Shown: positions 8,118-15,684, counted from the stretch's first letter. The stretch is DNA of 47,975 bases from JAIOTH01 sp964639335 (GCA_964639335.1 CAZXCJ010000003.1:1-47975); one strand, 5' to 3'. The notes: generated by a model from the sequence alone, not told the origin. Made by a program: numbers and translations.

Positions 8118-8269
8118 GTTGCAAGTTGCAAGTTTAAAATTTTTGAATTTGATTTTTTTTGAAATTTAAAATTAAATAATTAAAACTTTCAATTTAAATT
8201 GAAAATTGATAATTGAAAATTGTTTGAAAAGCTATTGCTTTTCAAAAGTTATCCACAGGTATATGCTTG
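8118..8269. other. intergenic spacer with DnaA-box-like site
   Basis: AT-rich phrase repeats (GCAAGTTGCAAGTT and similar) are followed by GAAAAGCTATTGCTTTTC, a hairpin, and TTATCCACA (about 8249), which matches the DnaA-box consensus. The block from about 8212 to 8257 recurs almost exactly at 11785-11837 upstream of mraZ. No gene seen. Confidence 0.5.
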
Positions 8270-8413
8270 ACCCCGTTAAATAACTTAAATTTTTATGAAA
8301 ATTTAAGTTAAAATTTAGATTTAGATATGTTACTCTAATATAAAATTATTTTTTAAAAGCCCTTAAAATAGCTTTTTAACTATAATATTTGCCTAAATTT
8401 TATTTAACGGGGT
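8270..8413. repeat. ACCCC...GGGGT hairpin repeat, long copy
   Basis: A 144-bp unit with perfect ends ACCCCGTTAAATA and TATTTAACGGGGT and an AT-rich interior. Its right end runs into TTGACA, so the repeat edge creates the -35 box of the following gene's promoter. Confidence 0.8.
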
Positions 8414-8440
8414 TGACATATTTTTTAAATAAGTTATACT
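8413..8440 (+). promoter_or_regulatory. sigma70-type promoter abutting the repeat
   Basis: TTGACA (8413-8418), a 16-bp spacer and TATACT (8435-8440), 21 bp before the ATG at 8462. The first T is the last base of the GGGGT repeat end. Confidence 0.75.
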
Positions 8441-8461
8441 TTAGTTAAGTAAAGTAAAAAT

Positions 8462-8767
8462 ATGAATAAAAACACCGAAAATTTATATCAAGCTATTCTT
8501 AGCTTAAAGAATAAGAGTGAGGCTAAGAAGTTTTTTAGAGATCTGTTAACTGAACAGGAGATTTTAGAATTTTCTAAAAGATGGCAAGTTGCTCAAATGT
8601 TAGAAAATAAAGTTCCTTATTCTTTTATTAAAAAAAGAACTGGTTTAAGCTCTACCACGATTGCCAGGATTTCTAGATGGTTAAATAAAGGTAAGGGTGG
8701 CTATAAGTTAATGTTAAAAAAAATAAATTCTCATCATAACTTAATTTCTTCCCCAAGAAGGAATTGA
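8462..8767 (+). CDS. TrpR/YerC/YecD-family DNA-binding protein
   Basis: 101 residues of all-helical TrpR-like fold. The family pattern LTEQEILEFSKRWQVAQMLENKVPYSFIKKRTGLSSTTIARISRWL gives the helix-turn-helix at about 50-72. YerC-type members are common in Firmicutes and CPR and are not demonstrated tryptophan repressors. The gene is alone behind its own promoter and is followed by a terminator, so any link to the next genes is positional only. Confidence 0.9.
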   Translation: MNKNTENLYQAILSLKNKSEAKKFFRDLLTEQEILEFSKRWQVAQMLENKVPYSFIKKRTGLSSTTIARISRWLNKGKGGYKLMLKKINSHHNLISSPRRN

Positions 8768-8800
8768 GTTGATTTTTAATATTGATTCAAATCAGTCCAG

Positions 8801-8824
8801 CTCCTTCTTGAGAAGGAGTTTTTT
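8801..8824 (+). terminator. intrinsic terminator
   Basis: CTCCTT and AAGGAG pair around CTTGAG and are followed by TTTTTT, 33 bp after the TrpR-like stop. Confidence 0.8.
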
Positions 8825-8844
8825 AATTCTCAAGAAAGAAAATT

Positions 8845-9774
8845 ATGAATATTAAAAATAAAAAAATAAAAGTTTTGGAATTGCCAGGAATGGATATTAC
8901 TATGCCTTTGTTTAGTTTTGGTACCGGCACTCCTAAAATAAGTATTATAGCTGGTATGCACGGTAATGAGGAAACGGGTTTAATGATTATTAAAAAGGTA
9001 TTTGATTATTTATCAAATAAAGAGCTTAAAGGAACCTTGCAAGTTTTGCCTAGTTGTAATTCCTTAGCTCAGGGTTTTGGTTCAAGAGTTATTCCAGGAT
9101 TTGATTATAAAGATTTGAATAGGCAATTTCCTGGTAGTAGTGATGGTCAATTTATTCCACAATTGGCTAACAAGATTTTTAATTTAATTAAAGACAGTAC
9201 ATGCGTTATTGATTTGCACACTTTTAATATGCTTTGTCCTATAGTAGGTGTTTTTTGTAGAAGCAAAGATTTAAATAAAAATCAAAGAGTTTTAAAAGCT
9301 ATCATGAGAATGGAGATAGATATGATATGGGAAATAAATACAGAGAGTATGGAAGATATTAGATTTAAAGGCGATTTAGCCGATGCTTTAAAAAATACGA
9401 GTAGTGATTATATTAGCTTAGAGACTCCAAAAATTTATAGAATTACAGAAAATGAATTAAATCGTTCTGTTAAATCAATTCTTAACTTGTTGAGGTATTA
9501 CGGTTGTTTAAAAGGAAATATTGGTGTTATAAAGGACGTTCCAATAGTTAAAAGATTTGATTTAAGGAGTGTGAATAGTGGATTGTTTTTACCTATTAAA
9601 AGACCTTTGAAATTAGTAAAAAAAGGTGAAATTATTGGAGAGATTTATTCCCTTAAAAATTATAAAGTAAATAAAATTAAATCTGTTAAAGATGGTTTAG
9701 TGATGATGATTAGAGATAAAAGTTTGGTTTCAAGCGGAGATAAATTATTGGCCATTGGTAAGATTATAAATTAA
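8845..9774 (+). CDS. succinylglutamate desuccinylase/aspartoacylase-family zinc amidohydrolase
   Basis: 309 residues of the M14-related AstE/AspA family, which cleaves N-acyl or peptide-like amide bonds. Zinc ligands are His39 and Glu42 in GMHGNEE, with His125 in VIDLHT. DLNRQFPG (90-97) carries the substrate-binding Asn-Arg. The C-terminal ~70 residues form the beta-rich capping domain (VNSGLFLPIKRPLKLVKKGEIIGEI). The substrate is unknown. It is followed by a leader ORF and the ATP-grasp-like gene. ATP-grasp ligases and AspA-like amidohydrolases often occur together, and that context suggests making and breaking of an amide bond. Confidence 0.9.
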   Translation: MNIKNKKIKVLELPGMDITMPLFSFGTGTPKISIIAGMHGNEETGLMIIKKVFDYLSNKELKGTLQVLPSCNSLAQGFGSRVIPGFDYKDLNRQFPGSSDGQFIPQLANKIFNLIKDSTCVIDLHTFNMLCPIVGVFCRSKDLNKNQRVLKAIMRMEIDMIWEINTESMEDIRFKGDLADALKNTSSDYISLETPKIYRITENELNRSVKSILNLLRYYGCLKGNIGVIKDVPIVKRFDLRSVNSGLFLPIKRPLKLVKKGEIIGEIYSLKNYKVNKIKSVKDGLVMMIRDKSLVSSGDKLLAIGKIIN

Positions 9775-9805
9775 ATAGATTGAAAATTAAATATAAGGAG
9801 GAAAG

Positions 9806-9937
9806 ATGTTAAATCCATTGCATCGTTCTTTTGGAGGAGCAGGTCCTCACATAGTTAATTCTCAGAGAATAAGCTGTAATTGGGTGCGGACGGTTAGTTT
9901 TTCCGCACCCTCTTTTATTAACATTGAATTTTTATAA
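9806..9937 (+). CDS. 43-aa leader ORF overlapping an attenuator-like hairpin
   Basis: The ORF reads MLNPLHRSFGGAGPHIVNSQ... and has the strongest Shine-Dalgarno of the window (AAGGAGGAAAG just before the ATG). Codons 27-36 lie on a GC-rich hairpin followed by TCTTTT. The stop codon is 9 bp before the next gene, and the TAA lies in that gene's TAAGGAG. The ORF could be a leader peptide whose translation controls read-through, or a real small protein with a terminator inside it. The peptide has no run of one amino acid that would name an inducer. Confidence 0.55.
   Translation: MLNPLHRSFGGAGPHIVNSQRISCNWVRTVSFSAPSFINIEFL
9880..9917 (+). promoter_or_regulatory. attenuator/terminator hairpin upstream of the ATP-grasp-like gene
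   Basis: GGGTGCGGA and TCCGCACCC form a 9-bp GC-rich stem around about 11 nt, followed by TCTTTTATT. It sits inside the 43-codon ORF and about 35 bp before the ATG at 9947, so it would stop transcription before the 428-aa gene unless overridden. Confidence 0.65.
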
Positions 9938-9946
9938 GGAGACACG

Positions 9947-11233
9947 ATGGAAGATTTAGTTGATAAGTGTTTAGAAATTGAATGCAAGTTGTTGGATATA
10001 AAAATAGGATTTGGAGATTCTTTGGAAAAAGGAAAGATTCCTTGGCAAATTTGTCCTAATGCTTTTTCTTTTACCCCTCAACAAATCGAAGAGATTGAAG
10101 ATATTGGATCATGGGCTTTTAATTTTTTTAAGGCCTCAGTTGAGCTTTATAAAAATAAGCCCGGAATTAGAAATTTATTAGATATGGGTAAGGGCAAGTT
10201 GGTTTTAAATTTTCAAAAACTGGTTTTAGATTCAGGTAAGATGCCAAGGTTTTTCAGAGCTGACCTTTTATTGATGGAGAATGGAAAATTTCAAGTTGGT
10301 GAATTCTCCTTAAAGCCAGGTGGAACGGGAATTACCGCTGGTCTACAAGAGGTTTATTCTGGAAATATGATTGGCCAAGGAATTTTGCAGTGTTATGGTC
10401 GTCTATTAGATGAAGGAAATGGAAAGGGTCTGTTTGCGGTTGCCACGGAGAAATATAGAACTTTTACTGAATTTCAAGGATTAACATATTTACTGAATAA
10501 AAAAGGTTATGACTGTCATTTCAACGATCCCTGTATTTCAGCGATACCTAAAAATGGTTTACTTTATAGTTATTTACCTCCTCGGACTTGGATTGATTAT
10601 CAAGAATTTATTAGCAGAGCTTGGCAGGATTGTTCCGTTTTTACCCCTCCCCCCTATATTTTTCTAAAAGAAAAAGCACTTTTTGCTTTGTTGAGGGATA
10701 GAAATTACCGATCTTTTTGGAAGAATAGATTGGGAAGGGGGTATAATTTTCTACAAGAGAAATTAGTTGATTCAGCTTTAATTACTAATAGTAATCATTG
10801 CCGACTATTGAATCAAAATATCAAATTGGAAGATTTAAAAAAATTAACTAATCGGCCAAGAAGAAATTTTCTGATTAAATTATCTGGTTTTTCGGAAGGA
10901 TCCAGTGGTGCCAAGGGAGTTGTTTTAGGAATGGATGTTGGTAGTAAAACATGGAATAAATCTATCACCGATGCTCAGAACTTTTTTATTAAGAAAAGAG
11001 GTTTGTATATATTACAACCATTTATTCCTAGTGTAAGAGTTCCAATTAAATTTTTGGATTGGGATTTAGGGAACATAAGGGAAGAAAAAAGGTATTTGAG
11101 GATTCTGGCTTACTACTTTGTTTTTAACGAGGAAGTAGTGTTAGCTGGTATTGAAGTTAATTCTAGAAAAAGAGCTAAAGTTCATCTGCAAAAAGACGCT
11201 ACTTCGGTTCCAGGTGTGTTAAGGGCACAATGA
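9947..11233 (+). CDS. ATP-grasp-like ligase (putative)
   Basis: 428 residues, family not securely recognised. FRADLLLMENGKFQVGEF (103-120) followed by KPGGTGIT (123-130) resembles the R-x-D...E-x-N...PGG segment of circularly permuted ATP-grasp ligases. FLIKLSGFSEGSSGAKGV (308-324) looks like the nucleotide-binding Lys and Gly-rich loop. YILQPFI (354-360) fits the hinge strand, with Gln where Glu is common. ATP-grasp enzymes join a carboxylate to an amine through an acylphosphate. The gene has a clear AAGGAG, follows a leader ORF with an attenuator-like hairpin, and precedes a 60-aa protein that might be its substrate. The function is inference. Confidence 0.7.
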   Translation: MEDLVDKCLEIECKLLDIKIGFGDSLEKGKIPWQICPNAFSFTPQQIEEIEDIGSWAFNFFKASVELYKNKPGIRNLLDMGKGKLVLNFQKLVLDSGKMPRFFRADLLLMENGKFQVGEFSLKPGGTGITAGLQEVYSGNMIGQGILQCYGRLLDEGNGKGLFAVATEKYRTFTEFQGLTYLLNKKGYDCHFNDPCISAIPKNGLLYSYLPPRTWIDYQEFISRAWQDCSVFTPPPYIFLKEKALFALLRDRNYRSFWKNRLGRGYNFLQEKLVDSALITNSNHCRLLNQNIKLEDLKKLTNRPRRNFLIKLSGFSEGSSGAKGVVLGMDVGSKTWNKSITDAQNFFIKKRGLYILQPFIPSVRVPIKFLDWDLGNIREEKRYLRILAYYFVFNEEVVLAGIEVNSRKRAKVHLQKDATSVPGVLRAQ

Positions 11234-11249
11234 ATATATTAACTAATAC

Positions 11250-11269
11250 TGGGAAATTAATTTTTCCCA
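11250..11269 (+). repeat. hairpin, first copy of a duplicated 20-mer
   Basis: TGGGAAATTAATTTTTCCCA is self-complementary apart from its loop and is repeated exactly at 11495-11514. This copy lies between the ATP-grasp-like gene and the 60-aa gene and has no T-tract, so it could be a processing site or a weak pause. Confidence 0.7.
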
Positions 11270-11294
11270 TACAAGAAACTATAAGGAGAAAAAT

Positions 11295-11477
11295 ATGTCA
11301 GATATTGATTTAATTAATCAAAAGAAAAAGGAAATTAAAGAAGCAAAAATTGCAGGAGATAAGAATCTTGTAAAAAAATTGGAAAGAGAATTGAAAGAAT
11401 TAAAAGAGTCAATAAAAAAAGGAAAAGATGAAAACGCTAAAGACTATGTAACTAGAATGTATGGAGGGCATTGCTAG
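11295..11477 (+). CDS. 60-aa helical protein ending YGGHC
   Basis: A charged protein with two short helices rich in Lys and Glu (about 8-42), then DENAKDYVTRMYGGHC. The Shine-Dalgarno AAGGAG is excellent. The C-terminal part resembles that of prokaryotic ubiquitin-like protein Pup (ENAEDFVRAYVQKGG), with a similar length, coiled-coil character and di-Gly close to the end. No PafA-type ligase is present, and the likeness could be chance. A substrate of the adjacent ATP-grasp-like enzyme is a possible reading. The single Cys is the last residue. Confidence 0.7.
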   Translation: MSDIDLINQKKKEIKEAKIAGDKNLVKKLERELKELKESIKKGKDENAKDYVTRMYGGHC

Positions 11478-11493
11478 TTGAAAAAAATCAAAG

Positions 11494-11522
11494 CTGGGAA
11501 ATTAATTTTTCCCAGTTTTTTT
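11494..11522 (+). terminator. intrinsic terminator of the 60-aa gene
   Basis: CTGGGAAA and TTTCCCAG form the stem, followed by TTTTTTT. It contains the same 20-mer as 11250-11269, here completed by a T-tract. Confidence 0.85.
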
Positions 11523-11561
11523 GTATACAAATATTCGATTCTAATATACAAATTATACTAA

Positions 11562-11650
11562 TCCCGCGAAGCGGGATCCCGCCTGCCTGCGCGAAGCCCC
11601 GTCTGCGGGGCGAAGGCAGGCAACAATTATAATTATAATAGAGGCGGGAT
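11562..11650. repeat. GC-rich nested palindrome element (TCCCGCGAAGCGGGA type)
   Basis: TCCCGCGAAGCGGGA is followed by TCCCGCC...GGCGGGA arms enclosing GCCTGCCTGCGCGAAG...GAAGGCAGGC and a further CCCCGTCTGCGGGG hairpin. The same frame recurs at 30042-30169 with a different core, and in reverse orientation without the core at 37692-37742. That pattern suggests palindromes inserted into palindromes. Confidence 0.8.
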
Positions 11651-11703
11651 AATACAAATACTATACGAATAATTAAATTTTAAAATTGAGTTATTAAACA
11701 TTA

Positions 11704-11744
11704 ACCCTGTTAAATTATTGTTTCACAATATTATTTAATAGGGT
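11704..11744. repeat. ACCC...GGGT hairpin repeat
   Basis: A 41-bp unit with arms ACCCTGTTAAAT and ATTTAATAGGGT (one G-T pair in the stem). It lies in the 516-bp spacer before mraZ, which otherwise holds phrase repeats and the shared DnaA-box-like block at 11785-11837. Confidence 0.75.
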
Positions 11745-11875
11745 GAAATTAAAATTTAAAACCTGTTCTGGCGACGGGTCAGGATTGAAAATTGAAAATT
11801 GTTTGAAAAGCTATTGCTTTTCAAAAGTTATCCACAGTTTGCAGTGGTTGCTAAAATATGTGTAGTGGAGTAGAA

Positions 11876-11881
11876 TATAAT
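11876..11881 (+). promoter_or_regulatory. possible -10 of the mraZ promoter
   Basis: TATAAT at 11876-11881 lies just upstream of the TGG-repeat operator. No convincing -35 is seen at 16-18 bp. Confidence 0.4.
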
Positions 11882-11886
11882 TGAAG

Positions 11887-11911
11887 TGGATAATTGTGGA
11901 TAAGTATGGGG
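11887..11911 (+). promoter_or_regulatory. MraZ-box-like triple repeat
   Basis: TGGAT (11887), TGGAT (11897) and TGGGG (11907) are spaced exactly 10 bp apart. This is the architecture of MraZ operators (TGGGN repeats with 5-bp spacers), located just before mraZ. The overlapping TGTGGATAA also matches a DnaA box, so both readings are possible. Two further TGG units (11845, 11866) lie 21 bp apart upstream. Confidence 0.65.
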
Positions 11912-11993
11912 ATAACTTTTTGAAAAAGTGTAAAAATTATAACTTAACCCTCATTTTATCATCTTTTAATTTAAATAAGTTTTAAATAACCCA

Positions 11994-12425
11994 ATGTTTA
12001 TTGGCGAATACAATCATAGCATGGATGAAAAAGGTAGATTGGCCATACCTGTCAAATTTAGGGTTGAATTTAAAAATGGGGCAGTTGTTACTAAGGGTTT
12101 AGACAATTGTCTTTTTGTTTTTACTAAAAAGTCTTGGAATGAATTAGCTGATAAATTATCTAAATTGCCAATTTCTCAATCTAAATCCCGAGCTTTCGCT
12201 AGAATGATGTTAGCTGGAGCCATGGATGTTAAATTAGATAAACAGGGTCGGATAATGTTGCCGGATTATTTAAGAAAATATGGGACTTTAAGCAAAAAGA
12301 ATGTCATTGCGGGTGTTTTTAATAGATTAGAAATTTGGAATGAAAAAACTTGGAATATTTATAAACAATCAGTGGAAAAAGAATCTACTCAAATTGCTAA
12401 TGAGTTAGGAGACCTGGGGATTTAA
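11994..12425 (+). CDS. mraZ: division/cell wall cluster transcriptional repressor MraZ
   Basis: 143 residues with two SpoVT/AbrB-like swapped-hairpin domains: MFIGEYNHSMDEKGRLAIPVKFR (1-23) and the second repeat MDVKLDKQGRIMLPDYLRKY (about 77-96). Both contain the D-x-[KQ]-GR-[IL] DNA-binding signature. MraZ represses its own dcw operon. The TGG triple repeat 83 bp upstream is the expected target. It is the first gene of the mraZ-rsmH-ftsL-ftsI-murF series. Confidence 0.96.
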   Translation: MFIGEYNHSMDEKGRLAIPVKFRVEFKNGAVVTKGLDNCLFVFTKKSWNELADKLSKLPISQSKSRAFARMMLAGAMDVKLDKQGRIMLPDYLRKYGTLSKKNVIAGVFNRLEIWNEKTWNIYKQSVEKESTQIANELGDLGI

Positions 12426-12433
12426 ATTGTTGT

Positions 12434-12490
12434 ATTGCTAAATTGTTAAATTGTTTTTTTAGCCATTTAGCAGTTTAACAATTTAACAAT
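12434..12490. repeat. TTGTTAAATTG inverted repeat
   Basis: Arms at 12434-12453 and 12471-12490 pair ATTGCTAAATTGTTAAATTG with CAGTTTAACAATTTAACAAT and end at the rsmH ATG. The words match those of the 92-bp direct repeats around hrcA, so this is a second repeat family. Confidence 0.65.
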
Positions 12491-13441
12491 ATGTATAAAA
12501 AGCACATCCCTGTATTATTAAATGAAGTTATTGGGGGTTTAAATTTAAAATTTAATTATAATGTTATTGATGCTACTTTGGGAGGCGGGGGGCATGCAGA
12601 AAAGATTTTACAAGCCATAGCGCCCCAAGGAATTCTAATAGGTTTTGATTTAGATCCCGAAGCAATTAAAATCGCTAAAAAAAATTTAAATAGAAACAAA
12701 AATAAAAACCGTGTAATTTTTATTCAAGGAAATTATAAGGACATAAAACAAAATGAACGATTATCAAAAATTTCAATTAACGGCATTTTACTTGACTTGG
12801 GCCTATCATTATATCAGTTACAAGAAAAAGAGCGGGGCTTTACATTTTTAGGCCAGCAGAGTTTAGATATGCGCTATGATAGGAACGAGAAAAAAATAAA
12901 TGCTGAATATATTATTAACAATTTTAAAGAAGAAGAATTAGCAGATATTTTTTATAGATATGGAGAGGAAAAATTATCACGGCAAATAGCCAGCTTAATT
13001 GTTAAAAGAAGGGCTCAAGAAAAAATAGATTCTCCAGAGAAATTAGTAAGAATTATTGAATTAATTTATAAAAGTAAATTTAAAAATAGATCAAAAAGGC
13101 ATCCGGCCACTAAAATTTTTCAGGCGCTGAGGATATACACTAACGAAGAATTTAATAATATCAGAGATTTTTTACCAGAAGCTATAGATATTTTAGAGCC
13201 CAAGGGCAGATTAGCAGTTATTAGTTATCATTCTTTAGAAGATAAAATAATTAAAGAATATTTTAAAAAAGAATCACGAGATTGTTTATGCCCGCCAGAA
13301 TTACCAGAATGTAGATGCGGACATAAAGCTAGTATAGAAATTATTAATAGGAAGGTTATTGTTCCCAGTGAAGAAGAAATTATAAATAATTTTGCCTCCA
13401 GAAGCGCTAAATTAAGGATAGTTGAGAAGTTAAAAGTTTAA
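12491..13441 (+). CDS. rsmH: 16S rRNA (cytosine1402-N4)-methyltransferase RsmH
   Basis: 316 residues, normal length. The SAM-binding loop DATLGGGGHA is at about 28-37, and the family motifs DLGLSLYQL (usually DLGxSSxQL) and GFTFLGQQSLDMRYD follow. RKVIVPSEEEIINNFASRSAKLRIVEK is the standard RsmH ending. CLCPPELPECRC suggests a small metal site also seen in other RsmH proteins. It methylates the ribosomal P site in 30S subunits. Confidence 0.97.
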   Translation: MYKKHIPVLLNEVIGGLNLKFNYNVIDATLGGGGHAEKILQAIAPQGILIGFDLDPEAIKIAKKNLNRNKNKNRVIFIQGNYKDIKQNERLSKISINGILLDLGLSLYQLQEKERGFTFLGQQSLDMRYDRNEKKINAEYIINNFKEEELADIFYRYGEEKLSRQIASLIVKRRAQEKIDSPEKLVRIIELIYKSKFKNRSKRHPATKIFQALRIYTNEEFNNIRDFLPEAIDILEPKGRLAVISYHSLEDKIIKEYFKKESRDCLCPPELPECRCGHKASIEIINRKVIVPSEEEIINNFASRSAKLRIVEKLKV

Positions 13442-13529
13442 AACGCAAAACATAAGGTTAAAAAAATAAAAATAAAAAATAAAAAAACCTTATATCTATT
13501 TGATTAGGTGTAGGGATAAAAACAAAAAT

Positions 13530-13889
13530 ATGAAAAATCTTTTATTTGCGGTGAGGAAAATTTTAATAAAAAATAAGATGAAACGCTTCAAAAATAAAAA
13601 GAAAAATATGCTTTGTTTTAATATTGGATTAATTATTGTTATTTTTCTTTTACTCTTCATTCATCTTATTGGAACAAATGAGGCCTCTAAAGAGGGTTTT
13701 GTTATTAAAGAATTAGATTCTCAATTAGCAGGATTAAAACTTGTGAATAAAGAATTAAATTTACAATCTGCTGAGATGCAATCAATTGAGAGAATTAAAA
13801 ACGAGGCAATTAGCAGATTAGAAATGGTGGAATCTGGCGGATACGATTATGTTATCTTTAGATCTGCAGATAGTATTGTCAAAAAATAA
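13530..13889 (+). CDS. FtsL-like cell division membrane protein
   Basis: A 119-residue bitopic protein: a basic cytoplasmic N-terminus, one transmembrane helix (about MLCFNIGLIIVIFLLLFIHLIG), then an extracytoplasmic coiled coil (ELDSQLAGLKLVNKELNLQSAEMQSIERIKNEAISRLEMV). Its position between rsmH and ftsI is the classical ftsL slot. FtsL sequences barely conserve, so the name rests on topology and place. I start at the ATG at 13530; the open frame reaches TTG at 13500 without support. Confidence 0.8.
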   Translation: MKNLLFAVRKILIKNKMKRFKNKKKNMLCFNIGLIIVIFLLLFIHLIGTNEASKEGFVIKELDSQLAGLKLVNKELNLQSAEMQSIERIKNEAISRLEMVESGGYDYVIFRSADSIVKK

Positions 13890-13910
13890 TTTTTTTAAAA
13901 ATTTTAATCA

Positions 13911-13941
13911 TTTGCCCTGCTAGTTTTTTCTGCAGGGCAAA
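13911..13941. repeat. hairpin between ftsL and ftsI
   Basis: TTTGCCCTGC and GCAGGGCAAA pair perfectly around about 11 nt, 13 bp before the ftsI ATG. It lacks a 3' T-tract, so an mRNA-stability or processing element is more likely than a terminator. Confidence 0.65.
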
Positions 13942-13953
13942 TTAGTATAAATT

Positions 13954-15684
13954 ATGATTAAAGGGTCTAAAAATTTTATTGATGTAGATAAGATGAATCG
14001 TTTGCAATTTCTTTTTTTGATTGTTATTTTAATTTGTCTATTTATTTTGATAAAATTGTTTTATTTACAAGTTATTAAAAAAGATTTTTATAATACTAAG
14101 GCAGAGGCCCAGCATTTTATGGTGAGCAATATTCAACCCAAGAGAGGGGAAATATTTTTAGATAGTGCAGATAATACAGAATATCCTTTAGCCATTAATA
14201 GAACTTATTTAAAACTTTATGCTATTCCTAATTTAATAGAAGGAGATCTTTTGAAAATAAGCCAAGATTTAGCTGGTATTTTAGACATGGACATAGAAAC
14301 TATTTATTATAGATTGTCTAAAGAAGACGACATATATGAACCAATTAAATCTAAATTAACAGACGAAGAAATTGAAAAAATAAGCAATTTAAATTATAAG
14401 GGGTTGGATTTTGTCAAAGAAACTTACCGGTATTATCCAGACGGAATGACCAGTAGTCATATTATCGGATTCGTTGGTTATCAGAAAGATAAATTAGTTG
14501 GAAATTATGGCTTAGAGGGTTATTGGGAAGAAAAACTAAGAGGTCAGGGTGCTAATTTTACTAGCGAAAAGGATGTGGATGGAAATTATATTACTATTGG
14601 CAGAACAGATGGAAATAAAGAAGTCGTTAATGGCCAAGATTTATATTTGACCATTGATCAGGCTATTCAACATTTTTCTTGTGAAGAATTAAAAAAAAGC
14701 GTGGAGAGCTATCAGGCCCTAGGAGGCTCAGTGATTGTTTTAAATCCTAATAGTGGAGATATTTTAGCGATGTGTAATTATCCAGAATTTGATCCAAATA
14801 ATTATTCTCAAGTGGAAAATATAAATTTTTATAATAATAGTTCAATATTTTATGCCTATGAGCCAGGTTCTGTTTTTAAAGCCATTACTATGGCCATGGC
14901 TCTAGATTTAGATTTAGTTGCTCCAGATACAACTTATTTTGATACCGGCTTTTATGAAGTAGAGGATTATACAATTAAAAATTCTGATTTAGAGGCTCAT
15001 GGTGAACAAACCATGATTCAGGTTTTAGATGAGTCATTAAATACAGGAGCCGCTTGGGTGTCCGAGAAGATTGGCCGTGAAAGATTTAAAAGTTATGTAG
15101 AAAATTTTGGTTTTGGAGAAAAAACAGGCATAGAATTAAATACAGAAATTGCTGGTAATATTAGTAATTTAGATAGAAAAGGTCGCGTATATTTAGCCAC
15201 AATTTCCTATGGACAGGGCATTACAACGACCCCCCTGCAATTAGTTATGGCCTTTAGTTCTTTGGCTAACGGAGGGTATCTTTATCGGCCCAGGATTATA
15301 AAGAAAATAATTTACCCGAATGGTAAAACAGAAGAGATCCAGCCAGAACTGATAGAAAAAGTTATTTCTGATAAGGCCGCTAAACAAATTTCTGCTATGT
15401 TAGTCTCTGTCGTAGAATCGGGGCACGCATCTTTGGCTCAAGTTGAGGGTTATTATTTGGGCGGTAAAACTGGTACGGCACAAATTGCCCAGGGGGGCAA
15501 GTATTCCAGCGAGAATACCAACCATACTTTTGTTGGTTTTGGCCCATCAAAAGATCCAAAATTTGTAATATTAACGAAATTAAATTCACCGCAAAGGGCT
15601 TGGGCTGCTTTGACTGCCGCGCCTTTATTTGCTAAAATTTCTAAATTCATATTAGATTATTATAAAATAAGCCCAGAAAGATAA
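13954..15684 (+). CDS. ftsI: penicillin-binding protein, FtsI/PBP2 class (septal transpeptidase)
   Basis: 576 residues. One N-terminal transmembrane helix (about 17-38), a dimerisation/pedestal domain, then the transpeptidase domain with all three active-site motifs: SVFK (306-309, nucleophile Ser306), SLN (361-363) and KTG (505-507). It cross-links septal peptidoglycan outside the membrane. The dcw position favours the division-specific role. It is followed by murF across a spacer of TAACTTGTAATTAG-type phrase repeats. Confidence 0.94.
   Translation: MIKGSKNFIDVDKMNRLQFLFLIVILICLFILIKLFYLQVIKKDFYNTKAEAQHFMVSNIQPKRGEIFLDSADNTEYPLAINRTYLKLYAIPNLIEGDLLKISQDLAGILDMDIETIYYRLSKEDDIYEPIKSKLTDEEIEKISNLNYKGLDFVKETYRYYPDGMTSSHIIGFVGYQKDKLVGNYGLEGYWEEKLRGQGANFTSEKDVDGNYITIGRTDGNKEVVNGQDLYLTIDQAIQHFSCEELKKSVESYQALGGSVIVLNPNSGDILAMCNYPEFDPNNYSQVENINFYNNSSIFYAYEPGSVFKAITMAMALDLDLVAPDTTYFDTGFYEVEDYTIKNSDLEAHGEQTMIQVLDESLNTGAAWVSEKIGRERFKSYVENFGFGEKTGIELNTEIAGNISNLDRKGRVYLATISYGQGITTTPLQLVMAFSSLANGGYLYRPRIIKKIIYPNGKTEEIQPELIEKVISDKAAKQISAMLVSVVESGHASLAQVEGYYLGGKTGTAQIAQGGKYSSENTNHTFVGFGPSKDPKFVILTKLNSPQRAWAALTAAPLFAKISKFILDYYKISPER

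Noticed and set aside
11295..11477. A true Pup protein (pupylation)
   Set aside because: The C-terminal likeness is short, the end is GGHC rather than GGQ/GGE, and no PafA, Dop or proteasome gene is in the window. Kept only as a hypothesis about function.
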